From contig NZ_PQFZ01000003.1 of the NCBI RefSeq assembly GCF_002917105.1, positions 282,520 to 346,519 of the forward strand: a stretch of DNA of 64,000 nt, in the 5' to 3' direction. The DNA comes from Allobosea psychrotolerans. Lineage in GTDB: Bacteria; Pseudomonadota; Alphaproteobacteria; Rhizobiales; Beijerinckiaceae. The notes beneath the pieces were generated by a model. That model had not been told where the DNA came from. It was given only the letters and a program-made list of their open reading frames with translations, and did no database searches. The translations under genes were made by a program, and so were the position numbers. Below, in pieces: positions 9,964-19,387 of this stretch (the first letter of the stretch is position 1; each line of letters starts with the position of its first letter).

Positions 9964-9997
9964 AACGGCGGCCGGGCCCGAAGCCCAGGCCGCCGTT
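9964..9997 (+). promoter_or_regulatory. Terminator-like hairpin between rplO and secY
   Basis: AACGGCGGCC pairs perfectly with GGCCGCCGTT around a 14-nt loop that is itself partly self-complementary. Only TGACTGTTTATG follows, so this is at best a weak terminator. It may reduce transcription into secY or stabilise the upstream mRNA end. Confidence 0.5.
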
Positions 9998-10031
9998 TGA
10001 CTGTTTATGATACCATCCAAGGACCGGACGC

Positions 10032-11369
10032 ATGGCATCGGCGGCTGAACAGCTTGCTTCAAACCTGAATTTCGGCGCGTTCGCCAAGGCGGATGAGCTG
10101 AAGAAACGCATCTGGTTCACGCTCGGCGCGCTGATCATCTACCGGCTCGGCACCTATATCCCGCTGCCCGGCATGAATCCCGACGCCGTCTCGGATCTGT
10201 TCAAGCAGTCCCAGTCCGGCGTGCTTGGCCTGTTCAACATGTTTTCCGGCGGCGCGGTCGGCCGGCTCGCGATCTTCGCGCTTGCGATCATGCCGTACAT
10301 CTCGGCCTCGATCATCGTGCAGCTGCTCTCCAGCGTGATCCCGACCTTCGAGGCGCTGAAGAAGGAAGGCGAGCAGGGCCGCAAGGTCCTGAACCAGTAC
10401 ACGCGCTACCTGACGCTGGTTCTCGCGGTCTTCCAGGCCTATGGCATCGGTGTCGGCCTGCAGGGTTCGGGCAATCTCGTGCTGGAGCCGGGCCCGTTCT
10501 TCCTGCTCTCGACCACGATCACGCTGGTCGGCGGCACGATGTTCCTGCTCTGGCTCGGCGAACAGATCACCAGCCGCGGCATCGGCAACGGCACCTCGAT
10601 GATCATCTTCTCGGGCATCATTGCTGAATTCCCGTCGCAGCTAGCCCAGACCCTCGAACTAGGCCGCCAGGGCGCGATCTCGACCGGCCTCTTGCTGCTG
10701 ATCCTGGTGATGGCGATCTGCGTCATCGCCTTCTGCGTCTTCATGGAGCGCGCCCAGCGCCGGCTCCTGATCAACTACCCCAAGCGCCAGGTCGGCAACC
10801 GGATGTATGAGGGCCAGACCTCGTTCCTGCCGCTGAAGCTCAACACGGCCGGCGTGATTCCGCCGATCTTCGCATCCTCGCTGCTGCTGCTGCCCACCAC
10901 CATCGCGAGCTTCTCGCAGGCCTCGGGCGGCACGGGCTTCCTGTCGGTGATCGCGACCTATCTGGCCCATGGCCGGCCGCTGTTCATGTTCCTCTATGCG
11001 GCGCTGATCATCTTCTTCTGCTTCTTCTACACCGCGATCGTGTTCAATCCGGTGGAGACGGCCGACAATCTCAAGAAGCATGGCGGCTTCATGCCCGGCA
11101 TCCGCCCGGGCGAGCGCACCGCCGAGCATATCGACCGGGTGCTGACGCGCATCACCGTGCTCGGAGCCGGCTATTTGACTATCGTCTGCCTTATCCCCGA
11201 GTTCATGATCACCTATGCCCAGATACCGATCATTCTCCTGGGCGGCACGTCGCTGCTGATCGTGGTGACGACGACGATGGATACCGTGGCGCAGGTTCAC
11301 GGACATTTGCTGGCCCATCAGTATGAGGGGCTGGTCAAGAAGGCCAAGCTGCGAGGGGCGAAGCGCTGA
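10032..11369 (+). CDS. secY: Protein translocase subunit SecY
   Basis: 445 aa, with ten hydrophobic segments. SecY is the channel of the inner-membrane Sec translocon. Typical pieces are [14 protein letters not shown] near TM1, the plug region with [24 protein letters not shown] residues, [24 protein letters not shown] [20 protein letters not shown], and [18 protein letters not shown]. Its last base is shared with the adk start, the common secY–adk coupling. Confidence 0.98.
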   Translation: MASAAEQLASNLNFGAFAKADELKKRIWFTLGALIIYRLGTYIPLPGMNPDAVSDLFKQSQSGVLGLFNMFSGGAVGRLAIFALAIMPYISASIIVQLLSSVIPTFEALKKEGEQGRKVLNQYTRYLTLVLAVFQAYGIGVGLQGSGNLVLEPGPFFLLSTTITLVGGTMFLLWLGEQITSRGIGNGTSMIIFSGIIAEFPSQLAQTLELGRQGAISTGLLLLILVMAICVIAFCVFMERAQRRLLINYPKRQVGNRMYEGQTSFLPLKLNTAGVIPPIFASSLLLLPTTIASFSQASGGTGFLSVIATYLAHGRPLFMFLYAALIIFFCFFYTAIVFNPVETADNLKKHGGFMPGIRPGERTAEHIDRVLTRITVLGAGYLTIVCLIPEFMITYAQIPIILLGGTSLLIVVTTTMDTVAQVHGHLLAHQYEGLVKKAKLRGAKR

Positions 11370-11953
11370 TGCGATTGATTTTCTTGGGGCCGCCGGGGGC
11401 GGGTAAGGGCACTCAAGCGGCGCGTATCGTCGAAGCGCACGGCATTCCTCAGCTTTCCACGGGCGACATGCTGCGCGCGGCCGTCGCCGCCGGCACGCCG
11501 ATCGGCATCAAGGCGAAGTCGGTGATGGATTCCGGCGCGCTGGTCTCGGACGATATCGTCATCGGCATCGTCGCCGAGCGAATCGAGCATGCGGATGCCA
11601 AGAAGGGGTTCATCCTCGACGGCTTCCCGCGCACCCTGGCGCAAGCCGAGGCGCTCGACGCGATGCTTGAGTCCAAGGGGCTCAAGCTCGACAAGGTGCT
11701 GGAGCTCAAGGTCGACCAGACCAAGCTCGTCGACCGCATCGTCAAGCGCGCCGAAGAGGCGAGGGCGGCCGGGCAGCCGGTGCGCAAGGACGACGATCCG
11801 GAGGTCTTCAAGACCCGGCTCGAGGCCTATAATCGCGATACCGCGGTCGTCGCTCCCTACTACGCCAAGCGTGGGCAACTGACCGATATCGACGGCATGC
11901 AGCCGATCGATGCCGTGACGGCGGCGATCGAGAAGGCCTTGGCGGGCTGCTGA
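11369..11953 (+). CDS. adk: Adenylate kinase
   Basis: 194 aa. It interconverts ATP, ADP and AMP. The P-loop [11 protein letters not shown] is at residues 7–17, followed by the AMP-binding [11 protein letters not shown] and [14 protein letters not shown]. The LID region is short and has no cysteines, so this is the short, zinc-free type usual in alphaproteobacteria. The start overlaps the secY stop. It is probably in one transcript with secY. Confidence 0.97.
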   Translation: MRLIFLGPPGAGKGTQAARIVEAHGIPQLSTGDMLRAAVAAGTPIGIKAKSVMDSGALVSDDIVIGIVAERIEHADAKKGFILDGFPRTLAQAEALDAMLESKGLKLDKVLELKVDQTKLVDRIVKRAEEARAAGQPVRKDDDPEVFKTRLEAYNRDTAVVAPYYAKRGQLTDIDGMQPIDAVTAAIEKALAGC

Positions 11954-11987
11954 TTTTTGCTTTGGCATGATTCTTGGTCGCGGCGGG

Positions 11988-12016
11988 TTGACTCGTTGCG
12001 TCCAAGCGACTAACGA
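11988..12016 (+). promoter_or_regulatory. Probable sigma-70-like promoter for rpsM–rplQ
   Basis: TTGACT (11988–11993) and TAACGA (12011–12016) are separated by 17 bp in the 233-bp adk–rpsM gap. This suggests a separate promoter for the alpha-type operon rpsM, rpsK, rpoA, rplQ. It rests on sequence match only. Confidence 0.4.
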
Positions 12017-12098
12017 CCCCACTTCCGGTTTCATGTAAGCGATGCCGACGCCTTCGCGAGAAGGAACGGCGTCGTATTTACGCGTGATCGGTTCAACG

Positions 12099-12138
12099 CC
12101 TCGCAGAGGCCGGCCTCCACCGGCGCGAGGTTATTTTT
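12099..12138 (+). promoter_or_regulatory. Attenuator-like hairpin in the rpsM leader
   Basis: CCTCGC and an inner GCCGG pair with CCGGC and GCGAGG around CCTCCA, followed directly by TTATTTTT. That is a good intrinsic terminator shape, but it lies 48 bp before rpsM and downstream of the promoter-like TTGACT/TAACGA. It could be a leader attenuator, or a terminator of secY–adk transcripts. Confidence 0.5.
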
Positions 12139-12186
12139 CACCGCCGGCGCGCCATTGGGCGTCTCGGCCGACATGGAGAAGAGACC

Positions 12187-12555
12187 ATGGCTCGTATCGC
12201 GGGCGTCAACATTCCCACCGGCAAGCGCGTCGTCATCGGCTTGCAGTACATCCACGGCATCGGCGCCCAGAAGGCCAAGGAGATCTGCTCCAAGGTCGGC
12301 ATCGCCGACGAGCGCCGGGTCAACCAGCTGACCGACGCCGAAGTCCTGCAGATCCGCGAGACGATCGATCGCGACTACCTCGTCGAGGGCGATCTGCGCC
12401 GTGAAGTCTCGATGAACATCAAGCGCCTGATGGATCTCGGCTGCTATCGCGGCCTGCGCCATCGCCGCTCGCTGCCGGTTCGCGGCCAGCGCACGCATAC
12501 CAACGCCCGCACCCGCAAGGGCAAGGCGAAGCCGATCGCCGGCAAGAAGAAGTGA
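12187..12555 (+). CDS. rpsM: 30S ribosomal protein S13
   Basis: 122 aa. S13 lies in the 30S head and bridges to the 50S subunit. [20 protein letters not shown] at the start and [20 protein letters not shown] at the end are diagnostic. The ATG is preceded by ATGGAGAAGAGACC. It is the first gene of the alpha-type group; a repeat element separates it from rpsK. Confidence 0.98.
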   Translation: MARIAGVNIPTGKRVVIGLQYIHGIGAQKAKEICSKVGIADERRVNQLTDAEVLQIRETIDRDYLVEGDLRREVSMNIKRLMDLGCYRGLRHRRSLPVRGQRTHTNARTRKGKAKPIAGKKK

Positions 12556-12572
12556 TGATTGCCTGAGGCAAT

Positions 12573-12667
12573 CGTCATCCTCGGGCTTGACCCGAGGATC
12601 TCGTGAAGAGGGCGCCTCTGGCGCCTTCTCCTGCAGGAGATGCCCGGGGCTAAGTCCGGGCATGACG
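12573..12667. repeat. Dispersed palindromic repeat, family A, inside the alpha operon
   Basis: Two palindromic cores: CCTCGGGCTTGACCCGAGG at the left and GCCCGGGGCTAAGTCCGGGC ending in ATGACGG at the right, with GGCGCCTCTGGCGCC between them. The edge words CGTCAT and ATGACGG recur in the family A copies at 33.4, 34.1, 36.9, 41.2 and 60.0 kb. It fills the gap between rpsM and rpsK. Confidence 0.7.
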
Positions 12668-12724
12668 GCAGGAACCTCTCCCCAGCGCCTGGCATGACGG
12701 GCGCGCTCGAAGGATGAAAGACCT

Positions 12725-13114
12725 ATGGCCAAGGAAGCCCAACGCGTTCGTCGCCGCGAACGGAAGAACATCGTCTCCGGCGTCGCCCATGTGAACGCCT
12801 CGTTCAACAACACCATGATCACCATCACCGACGCGCAGGGCAACACGATCTCGTGGTCGTCCGCCGGCACGATGGGCTTCAAGGGCTCGCGCAAGTCGAC
12901 CCCCTATGCCGCCCAGGTTGCTGCCGAGGACGCCGCCCGCAAGGCTGCCGAGCACGGCATGCGTACGCTCGAAGTCGAAGTCACCGGTCCGGGTTCGGGT
13001 CGTGAGTCGGCGCTGCGCGCCCTGCAGGCAGCGGGCTTCACCGTGACCTCGATCCGCGACGTGACGCCGATCCCGCATAACGGTTGCCGTCCGCGCAAGC
13101 GCCGTCGCGTCTGA
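12725..13114 (+). CDS. rpsK: 30S ribosomal protein S11
   Basis: 129 aa. S11 lies on the 30S platform near the E site. [18 protein letters not shown] near the N-terminus and the end [16 protein letters not shown] are family hallmarks. The start ATG at 12725 follows AAGGATGAAAGACCT. It lies 170 bp after rpsM, because of the repeat, and 88 bp before rpoA. Confidence 0.98.
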   Translation: MAKEAQRVRRRERKNIVSGVAHVNASFNNTMITITDAQGNTISWSSAGTMGFKGSRKSTPYAAQVAAEDAARKAAEHGMRTLEVEVTGPGSGRESALRALQAAGFTVTSIRDVTPIPHNGCRPRKRRRV

Positions 13115-13202
13115 TACCTGATCCTCGAGGCGCCCGCACCGGCGGGCGCCTGTCCGGGGCGGCCCGCCGCCGCCATTGAATTCAAGCACCAGGAGTGCGG
13201 TC

Positions 13203-14219
13203 GTGATCAGCAAGAACTGGCAGGATCTGTCAAAGCCCAACAAGCTCGAAATCAAGGTCGGCGACGACCCGAAGCGCCACGCCACCGTGATCGCGCGCCC
13301 GCTGGAGCGCGGCTTCGGCATGACGCTCGGCAACGCGCTGCGTCGTGTGCTGCTGTCCTCGCTCCAGGGCGCGGCCGTCACCGCCGTCCAGATCGACGGC
13401 GTGCTGCATGAATTCTCCTCGATCCCCGGCGTGCGTGAGGACGTCACCGACATCGTCCTCAACATCAAGGCGATCGCGGTCAGGATGCAGGGCGAAGGCC
13501 CCAAGCGCATGACCCTGCGCAAGACGGGCCCCGGCACCGTCACCGCCGGCGACATCAACACCATCGGCGACGTTTCGATCCTGAACCCCGATCTCGTGCT
13601 CTGCACGCTGGACGAGGGCTCCGAGATCCGCATGGAGTTCACCGTCAATACCGGCAAGGGCTATGTCCCCTCCGAGCAGAACCGCCCGGAAGATGCGCCG
13701 ATCGGCCTGATCCCGGTCGACAGCCTGTATTCGCCGGTCAAGAAGGTCTCCTACCGCGTCGAGAACACCCGCGAGGGCCAGAACCTCGATCGCGACATGC
13801 TGACCCTGCAGATCGAGACCAACGGCTCGGTCACCCCCGAGGATGCGCTGGCGCTCGCCGCCCGCATCCTGCAGGACCAGCTCGCCGTCTTCATCACCTT
13901 CGAGGAGCCGCGCAAGGAAGAGGCCGTCTCGACCGCGCCGCAGCTGCCCTTCAACCCGGCGCTGCTCAAGAAGGTCGACGAGCTCGAGCTTTCCGTGCGT
14001 TCGGCGAACTGCCTGAAGAACGACAACATCGTCTATATCGGCGACCTGATCCAGAAGTCGGAGGGCGAGATGCTGCGCACCCCGAACTTCGGCCGCAAGT
14101 CGCTGAACGAGATCAAGGAAGTGCTCGCCACCATGGGCCTCCATCTCGGCATGGACGTCACCGGCTGGCCGCCGGAGAACATCGAAGAGCTCGCGAAGCG
14201 CTTCGAGGAGCATTACTGA
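13203..14219 (+). CDS. rpoA: RNA polymerase alpha subunit
   Basis: 338 aa from GTG at 13203, giving [20 protein letters not shown], the alphaproteobacterial start; CAGGAGTG lies just upstream. An ATG nine codons earlier is possible but has no good ribosome site. The N-terminal domain (about residues 1–230) dimerises and assembles beta and beta'. The C-terminal domain (about 255–325) with [20 protein letters not shown] binds UP elements and activators. Confidence 0.97.
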   Translation: MISKNWQDLSKPNKLEIKVGDDPKRHATVIARPLERGFGMTLGNALRRVLLSSLQGAAVTAVQIDGVLHEFSSIPGVREDVTDIVLNIKAIAVRMQGEGPKRMTLRKTGPGTVTAGDINTIGDVSILNPDLVLCTLDEGSEIRMEFTVNTGKGYVPSEQNRPEDAPIGLIPVDSLYSPVKKVSYRVENTREGQNLDRDMLTLQIETNGSVTPEDALALAARILQDQLAVFITFEEPRKEEAVSTAPQLPFNPALLKKVDELELSVRSANCLKNDNIVYIGDLIQKSEGEMLRTPNFGRKSLNEIKEVLATMGLHLGMDVTGWPPENIEELAKRFEEHY

Positions 14220-14226
14220 GCAATCG

Positions 14227-14248
14227 GGCGCAGGCGTTCGCCTGCGCC
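14227..14248 (+). promoter_or_regulatory. Hairpin between rpoA and rplQ
   Basis: GGCGCAGG pairs with CCTGCGCC around CGTTCG. It starts 7 bp after the rpoA stop and has no T-run. It probably marks an mRNA structure within the operon rather than its end. Confidence 0.4.
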
Positions 14249-14328
14249 ATTCGCACGGCGCATAAGCGCCGGAGCATAAAGAACGGCCGTACCGTGGCAC
14301 GGCGGCCGTAACTGATAGGAGAGCCAAA

Positions 14329-14745
14329 ATGCGTCACGGTTTCCGCGGTCGTCGTTTCAACCGCTCGGTCGAGCATCGCAAGGCGATGTTCGCCAACATG
14401 TCCCAGGCCCTGATCAAGCACGAGCAGATCACCACCACGCTGCCGAAGGCCAAGGATCTGCGTCCGGTCGTCGAAAAGCTGATCACGCTTGCCAAGCGCG
14501 GCGACCTGCATGCCCGCCGCCAGGCGATCGCGCAGATCAAGGACGTCGCTCTGGTCGGCAAGCTCTTCGCGGTGCTGGGCCCGCGCTACAAGGAGCGCAA
14601 TGGCGGCTATCTGCGCATCATGAAGGCGGGCTTCCGCTTCGGCGACAATGCTCCGCTCGCTGTGATCGAGTTCGTCGATCGCGATGTCGAGGCCAAGGGC
14701 AAGGATTCCGGCCCGGTCTTCACGGCGGAAGACGAGGCGGCCTGA
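14329..14745 (+). CDS. rplQ: 50S ribosomal protein L17
   Basis: 138 aa. L17 lies near the tunnel exit. [20 protein letters not shown] at the start and [20 protein letters not shown] are diagnostic. The ATG follows ATAGGAGAGCC. It closes the ribosomal cluster and is followed by a strong terminator. Confidence 0.97.
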   Translation: MRHGFRGRRFNRSVEHRKAMFANMSQALIKHEQITTTLPKAKDLRPVVEKLITLAKRGDLHARRQAIAQIKDVALVGKLFAVLGPRYKERNGGYLRIMKAGFRFGDNAPLAVIEFVDRDVEAKGKDSGPVFTAEDEAA

Positions 14746-14772
14746 GCCGTCTCTCCATCCCAGGCAATTTCG

Positions 14773-14800
14773 AAAGGGCGGTCTTCGGGCCGCCCTTTTT
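14773..14800 (+). terminator. Intrinsic terminator after rplQ
   Basis: AAAGGGCGG and CCGCCCTTT form a perfect stem around TCTTCGGG-type bases, followed by TTTCG. It lies 28 bp after the rplQ stop and ends the main ribosomal cluster. Confidence 0.85.
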
Positions 14801-14924
14801 CGTTTCGCGCTTTGGCTATTGCTGCGGATGATTGTTATTACCGTCAGCCTTTGCGCGTTCGCGCACCGCTGTTAGCCTGGGGCGCCAAATCGGCCCGAGA
14901 AGCCGACGCCAAGGGGGATCAGAC

Positions 14925-15896
14925 GTGATTGCAAAGATGTCGCTGCGTGCCGCCATTGCCTTGGCCGGCGTTCTTGCGGTTGCCGCGCCAGCCGCCGCGC
15001 AAGACAGCTACCCCTCCAAGCCGATCACCATGATCGTGCCCTTTGCGGCGGGCGGCTCCTCGGACGTCATTGCGCGCCTTGTCGGCGACGAGATGGGACG
15101 GGCGCTCGGGCAGCGCATCGTGATGGAGAATATGGGCGGGGCAGGCGGGGCGACCGCCCTGACGCGTGCCTCCCGCGCCGAGCCGGACGGCTATACGATC
15201 GTGATCGGCAATAGCGGCACCAACGCCGCCTCCTATACGATCTATCCCGACCTCAAATACACCAATGCCGATTTCGCGCCGATCGGCCTCGTCGCCAAGA
15301 CCTCGCCGATGATCGCGCTGAAGCTCGATTTCCCCGCCAAGGACCTGATGGAGTTCGTCGCTTACGCCAAGGCCAATCCGGGCAAGGTCAGCCTCGGCCA
15401 TGCCGGCGTCGGCTCGTCGAATTATCTGATCTGCCGCAATTTCGTGAAGGCGGCCGGCGTCGATGTGGCACTGGTCAGCTATCGCGGCGCAGGTCCGGCG
15501 CTGAACGACCTGATGGGCGGGCAGATCGACGGTGTCTGCGATGCGGCGACGTCCTTGTACGGCGCGGTCGAAAGCAAGAAGGTGAAGGCGCTGGCGGTGG
15601 CGACGCCGGGACGGCTTGCGAGCCTGCCCGATGTTCCGACCTCGAAGGAGGCCGGCCTGCCGGCCTTCGAGGCGCAGGGCTGGAACGCACTGTTTGCCCC
15701 GAAGAACACGCCGCAGCCGATCATCGCCAAGCTGAATGAGGCTTTGAAAACAGCGCTTTCGAGCCAGACGCTGCAAGGTCGATTCAAGGAGCTCTCCTCG
15801 GTCCCGCCCACGGCGGAGGAGATGACCCCTGCCTTCGTCGCAGGCTTCGTGCCCGGCGAAATCGAGCGTTACCGACTGCTGCTGCAGGACAAGTGA
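14925..15896 (+). CDS. Tripartite tricarboxylate transporter (TctC/Bug-type) substrate-binding protein
   Basis: 323 aa. A signal peptide of about 26 residues ends AAPAAAQ. The mature start YPSKPITMIVPFAAGGSSDV is the classic Bug/TctC motif, followed by DGYTIVIGNSGT and the binding-domain block HAGVGSSNYL. These periplasmic proteins bind carboxylates for TctAB transporters, but most, like this one, have no tctAB beside them, so the ligand is unknown. GTG at 14925 is chosen over ATG at 14937 because AAGGGGGATC lies at the right distance. Confidence 0.88.
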   Translation: MIAKMSLRAAIALAGVLAVAAPAAAQDSYPSKPITMIVPFAAGGSSDVIARLVGDEMGRALGQRIVMENMGGAGGATALTRASRAEPDGYTIVIGNSGTNAASYTIYPDLKYTNADFAPIGLVAKTSPMIALKLDFPAKDLMEFVAYAKANPGKVSLGHAGVGSSNYLICRNFVKAAGVDVALVSYRGAGPALNDLMGGQIDGVCDAATSLYGAVESKKVKALAVATPGRLASLPDVPTSKEAGLPAFEAQGWNALFAPKNTPQPIIAKLNEALKTALSSQTLQGRFKELSSVPPTAEEMTPAFVAGFVPGEIERYRLLLQDK

Positions 15897-16007
15897 GGCA
15901 GGGCATCTGCGCCCCATGGCTCACAACAGCCTCTAGACGCTGGAAAAGCTGAGCCGGCCGGCCTATTTCTCGGCCAGCGCTGTTGCGGCGCTGCAGAGGA
16001 GGCGTTG

Positions 16008-17429
16008 ATGCCAGGCCGTTCGAGACCCATCCACCTTGCCGTACCGCTCGCCTTGCTGATGGCGGTCGCGATGGAGAGCGCCGTCCAGGCCCAGCCGAAG
16101 CAGGTTCCCGAGACCCGCCAGCAGATCACGCTCTCCTTTGCGCCTATCGTGCGCCAGAGCGTGGCGAGCGTCGTCAACGTCTATGGTGCGCGCGTCGAGA
16201 AGCAGCCGCGCAACCCCTTCATGGACGATCCGTTCTTCCGCCGCTTCTTCGGCGATCGCGGCTTCGGCGTGCCGCAGGAGCGCGTGCAGCGCTCGCTCGG
16301 CTCCGGCGTCGTGGTCGACGCCTCGGGCCTCGTCGTCACCAACAACCACGTCATCGAGGGCATGAGCGAGGTCAAGGTCGCCTTCGCCGACAAGCGTGAG
16401 GTCGAGGCAACGATCCTGCTGCGCGATCCGCGCACTGATCTCGCCGTGCTGAAGCTCAAGGGCGTCAAGGATCTCGCCGCGATCGAGCTCGCCGATTCCG
16501 ACAAGGTCGAGATCGGCGATATCGTGCTGGCGATCGGCAACCCCTTCGGCGTCGGCCAGACGGTGACGCAAGGCATCGTCTCGGCGCTGGCGCGCACGCA
16601 GATCGGCGTCGGCGACGCGCAGTCCTTCATCCAGACGGACGCGGCGATCAATCCCGGCAATTCCGGGGGAGCGCTGGTCGACATGCAGGGCCGCGTCGTC
16701 GGCATCAACACCGCGATCTTCTCGCGCTCGGGCGGCAGCATCGGCATTGGTTTCGCCATCCCCTCCGCCATGGTGCGCGTCGTGGTCGAGAGCGCGCGAG
16801 CGGGCGCGACGACGGTGCGCAGGCCATGGTTCGGAGCCCGGCTCCAGGCCTTGACGGCCGATGTCGCCGACGGGCTCGGTCTCGACCGGCCGGCGGGTTC
16901 CGTCGTCGCCAGCGTGGTCGAGAAGGGGCCGGCCGCTGAAGCCGGGCTGCGCCGCTCCGACGTGATCCTGGCGATCGATGGGGTCGGCGTCGATGATCCC
17001 GAGGCCTTCGGCTATCGCTTCGCCACCCGTCCGCTCAACGGTACGACCGGGCTGACCGTGCTGCGCGGCGGCAAGCGATTGACGCTTCCGGTCAAGCTGA
17101 TCCCGGCGCCGGAAACCCGCCCGCGCGACGCCGTCGTGCTGGCGGGGCGCTCGCCTTTGGCGGGGCTTACGGTGATGAACCTGTCGCCGGCCGTCTCCGA
17201 GGAGCTTTCGATCGACGCCGCGACCGAGGGCGTCGCCGTCAGCGAGATCGAGGAGGGCAGCGTGGCGGCGCGCGTCGGCTTCCAGAAGGGCGACATCATC
17301 CAGGCGCTCAATGGCGAGCGCATGGCGACGTCGCGGGATATCGAGAACGCCACCAAGGAGCGCAGGCGCGCCTGGGAAGTGACGATCTCGCGCGGCGGCC
17401 AGACCGTGACCTCGGTCTTCCCGGGGTGA
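16008..17429 (+). CDS. Periplasmic HtrA/Deg family serine protease
   Basis: 473 aa with a signal peptide ending about AVQAQ. The trypsin-like domain has the triad His114 (TNNHVIEG), Asp144 (RTDLAVLKL) and Ser219 (NPGNSGGAL). Two PDZ domains follow, at about 270–350 and 375–470. It degrades or refolds damaged envelope proteins. The order and GAGGAGG upstream favour ATG at 16008. The gene overlaps rarA by four bases, an unusual pairing of an envelope protease with a replication factor, but frequent in alphaproteobacteria as far as I recall. Confidence 0.93.
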   Translation: MPGRSRPIHLAVPLALLMAVAMESAVQAQPKQVPETRQQITLSFAPIVRQSVASVVNVYGARVEKQPRNPFMDDPFFRRFFGDRGFGVPQERVQRSLGSGVVVDASGLVVTNNHVIEGMSEVKVAFADKREVEATILLRDPRTDLAVLKLKGVKDLAAIELADSDKVEIGDIVLAIGNPFGVGQTVTQGIVSALARTQIGVGDAQSFIQTDAAINPGNSGGALVDMQGRVVGINTAIFSRSGGSIGIGFAIPSAMVRVVVESARAGATTVRRPWFGARLQALTADVADGLGLDRPAGSVVASVVEKGPAAEAGLRRSDVILAIDGVGVDDPEAFGYRFATRPLNGTTGLTVLRGGKRLTLPVKLIPAPETRPRDAVVLAGRSPLAGLTVMNLSPAVSEELSIDAATEGVAVSEIEEGSVAARVGFQKGDIIQALNGERMATSRDIENATKERRRAWEVTISRGGQTVTSVFPG

Positions 17430-18733
17430 GCGATCTCTTCGCCGCCTCCGGGCTGGACAAGTCCGGACCGCGCCCGCTCGCCGACCGCCTGCGCCCGACG
17501 ACGCTGGCGGAGGTCGCAGGGCAGGAGCATCTGACCGGGCATGACGGGGCGCTGACGCGGCTCGTCGCCTCAGGCTCGCTCGGCAGCCTGATCTTCTGGG
17601 GGCCGCCCGGCACCGGCAAGACCACCGTGGCGCGCCTGCTCGCGGGGCAGGTCGATCTCGGCTTCGAGCAGATCAGCGCGATCTTCTCCGGCATCGCCGA
17701 CCTGAAGAAGGTGTTCGAGCTGGCGCGCGGGCGCCGGTTCGGCGGCAAGGGCACCTTGCTCTTCGTCGATGAGATCCATCGCTTTAACCGCGCCCAGCTC
17801 GACGCCTTCCTGCCCGTGATGGAGGACGGCACGATCACGCTGGTCGGGGCGACCACCGAAAACCCGTCCTTCGCGCTCAATGCCGCGCTTTTGTCGCGCG
17901 CCCGCGTGCTGACCTTCAAGTCGCTGGACGAGGGCTCGCTGCTGTTCCTGCTCGGCCGGGCCGAGCTTCTGGAAAACCGATCCTTGCCGCTGACGCCGGA
18001 GGCGCGCCTGGCGCTTGCCCGCTTCGCCGATGGCGACGGGCGCGCCGTGCTGACGCTGGCCGAGGAGCTCTGGCGCGCCGCCAAGCCCGATGAGGTCTTC
18101 GACGAGGCGGGGCTGGCCGAGGTCATCCAGCGCCGCGCGCCGATCTACGACAAGGCGCAGGACGGTCACTACAATCTGATCTCGGCCCTGCACAAGACGA
18201 TCCGCGGCTCCGACCCCGACGCGGCGCTGTACTATTTCGCCCGCATGCTCGATGCCGGCGAGGATCCGCGCTTTCTGGCGCGGCGGCTGGTCAGGATGGC
18301 GGTGGAGGATATCGGCATGGCCGATCCGCAGGCGCTGCTGCATGCGCGTGCCGCCGCCGAGACCTATGAGCAGCTCGGCTCACCCGAGGGCGAGCTCGCT
18401 CTCGCCAATGCGGTGATCTATCTCGCCACCGCGCCGAAATCGAACGCTGCCTACAAGGCCTACGGGGCGGCTGTGCGAGCGGCCAAGCAGGGCGGCTCTC
18501 TGATGCCGCCCAAGACGATCCTCAACGCCCCGACCAAGCTGATGAAGGAAGAAGGCTACGGCGCCGACTATTCCTACGACCATGACGCGCCTGACGCTTT
18601 CTCCGGCCAGAACTACTGGCCCGACGCGCTTGGCCGGCAGCGCTTCTACGATCCGCCCGAGCGCGGCTTCGAGCGCGAGATCCGCAAGCGGCTGGAGTAT
18701 TGGGAGAAGCTGCGGCGCGAGCGGGGGATGTAA
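17426..18733 (+). CDS. rarA: Replication-associated recombination protein RarA (MgsA), AAA+ ATPase
   Basis: 435 aa from a GTG that overlaps the protease stop. RarA is a clamp-loader-like ATPase acting at stalled forks. The Walker A GPPGTGKTT is at residues 59–67 and the Walker B LLFVDEIHRF at about 111–120. GATTENPSFALNAALLSRAR (sensor and arginine finger area) and the C-terminal NYWPD typical of the family are present. Length fits the usual 430–450 aa. Confidence 0.95.
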   Translation: MSDLFAASGLDKSGPRPLADRLRPTTLAEVAGQEHLTGHDGALTRLVASGSLGSLIFWGPPGTGKTTVARLLAGQVDLGFEQISAIFSGIADLKKVFELARGRRFGGKGTLLFVDEIHRFNRAQLDAFLPVMEDGTITLVGATTENPSFALNAALLSRARVLTFKSLDEGSLLFLLGRAELLENRSLPLTPEARLALARFADGDGRAVLTLAEELWRAAKPDEVFDEAGLAEVIQRRAPIYDKAQDGHYNLISALHKTIRGSDPDAALYYFARMLDAGEDPRFLARRLVRMAVEDIGMADPQALLHARAAAETYEQLGSPEGELALANAVIYLATAPKSNAAYKAYGAAVRAAKQGGSLMPPKTILNAPTKLMKEEGYGADYSYDHDAPDAFSGQNYWPDALGRQRFYDPPERGFEREIRKRLEYWEKLRRERGM

Positions 18734-19044
18734 TTTTTCGAAATCGGCGCGCAAAATTTTCTGACCATTCGCCGGATTATGAAGCGCTCCATCAATGCCA
18801 GGCGGAATGGTCAGCTGCTTACGATGCCGATCCGGGTGGCGAACAACGGATAGTGACGGAAGCGGCGGCTGCCGAGCTTGCTGCTGCCGCCCTATCAGAT
18901 GACCGTCAGCGCGTCGACAATCCGCCGGAGCGTGCGAGGGCTGAGCGCGGAGGATCCAACTTGATCGATCGCAAGGCGCGACGCACCGGTCCGCGTCTAT
19001 CGTTCCCGACAACGCCTGCCTCAGGCATCGCGGCCGGAGCGCCC
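18734..19044. other. Gap after rarA without a supported gene
   Basis: About 310 bp with no convincing gene. An in-frame extension of the next small gene could begin at a TTG at 18961 behind GGAGGATCCAAC, but its sequence has low complexity and no family resemblance that I recognise. No strong hairpin or repeat seen. Confidence 0.5.
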
Positions 19045-19230
19045 ATGTTCTCTCTCATCGCGCGCCTTCTCCTGATCGTTCCCGCGCTGATCGCGGGCTG
19101 GTTCGTCTCGAAAGACGATATCAGCTACTGGATCGTCGCCTTGGCGATCGCTCTGGTCTTCATCGTGCTGACGATCGTCGTCGAACTCTATGTACGCCCG
19201 CTGTTGGCGCGGTTTCGATTCCGGCGGTGA
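19045..19230 (+). CDS. Small two-helix membrane protein, unknown function
   Basis: 61 aa from the ATG at 19045, preceded by GGAGCGCCC. Two hydrophobic segments are visible, IARLLLIVPALIAGWFV and WIVALAIALVFIVLTIVVEL, then a short basic tail (RPLLARFRFRR). No known family is recognised. A longer product of 89 aa from a TTG at 18961 is possible. A terminator-like hairpin follows within 20 bp. Confidence 0.55.
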   Translation: MFSLIARLLLIVPALIAGWFVSKDDISYWIVALAIALVFIVLTIVVELYVRPLLARFRFRR

Positions 19231-19248
19231 GGCCTGCCACCGGGGCCC

Positions 19249-19274
19249 AGGCCGGACGGGCGGCCTTTCGTTTT
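19249..19274 (+). terminator. Probable terminator after the small membrane gene
   Basis: AGGCCG–GACGGG–CGGCCT followed by TTCGTTTT. Short stem but a reasonable T-rich end. It separates the small membrane gene from crcB. Confidence 0.55.
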
Positions 19275-19387
19275 GTCCGGATTGAGGTCCCGCACCTGCG
19301 CAGCAGCACTGCGTGCCTCAGCACGTGCGGGATGACACCGCTGCGATTTCGTTTGTGCGCCGCCGCCTCGCGCTCTATGCGAAACGG

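Noticed and set aside
19231..19387. A fluoride riboswitch before crcB
   Set aside because: The region lacks the conserved crcB-motif pattern that I would expect; only a terminator-like hairpin is present.
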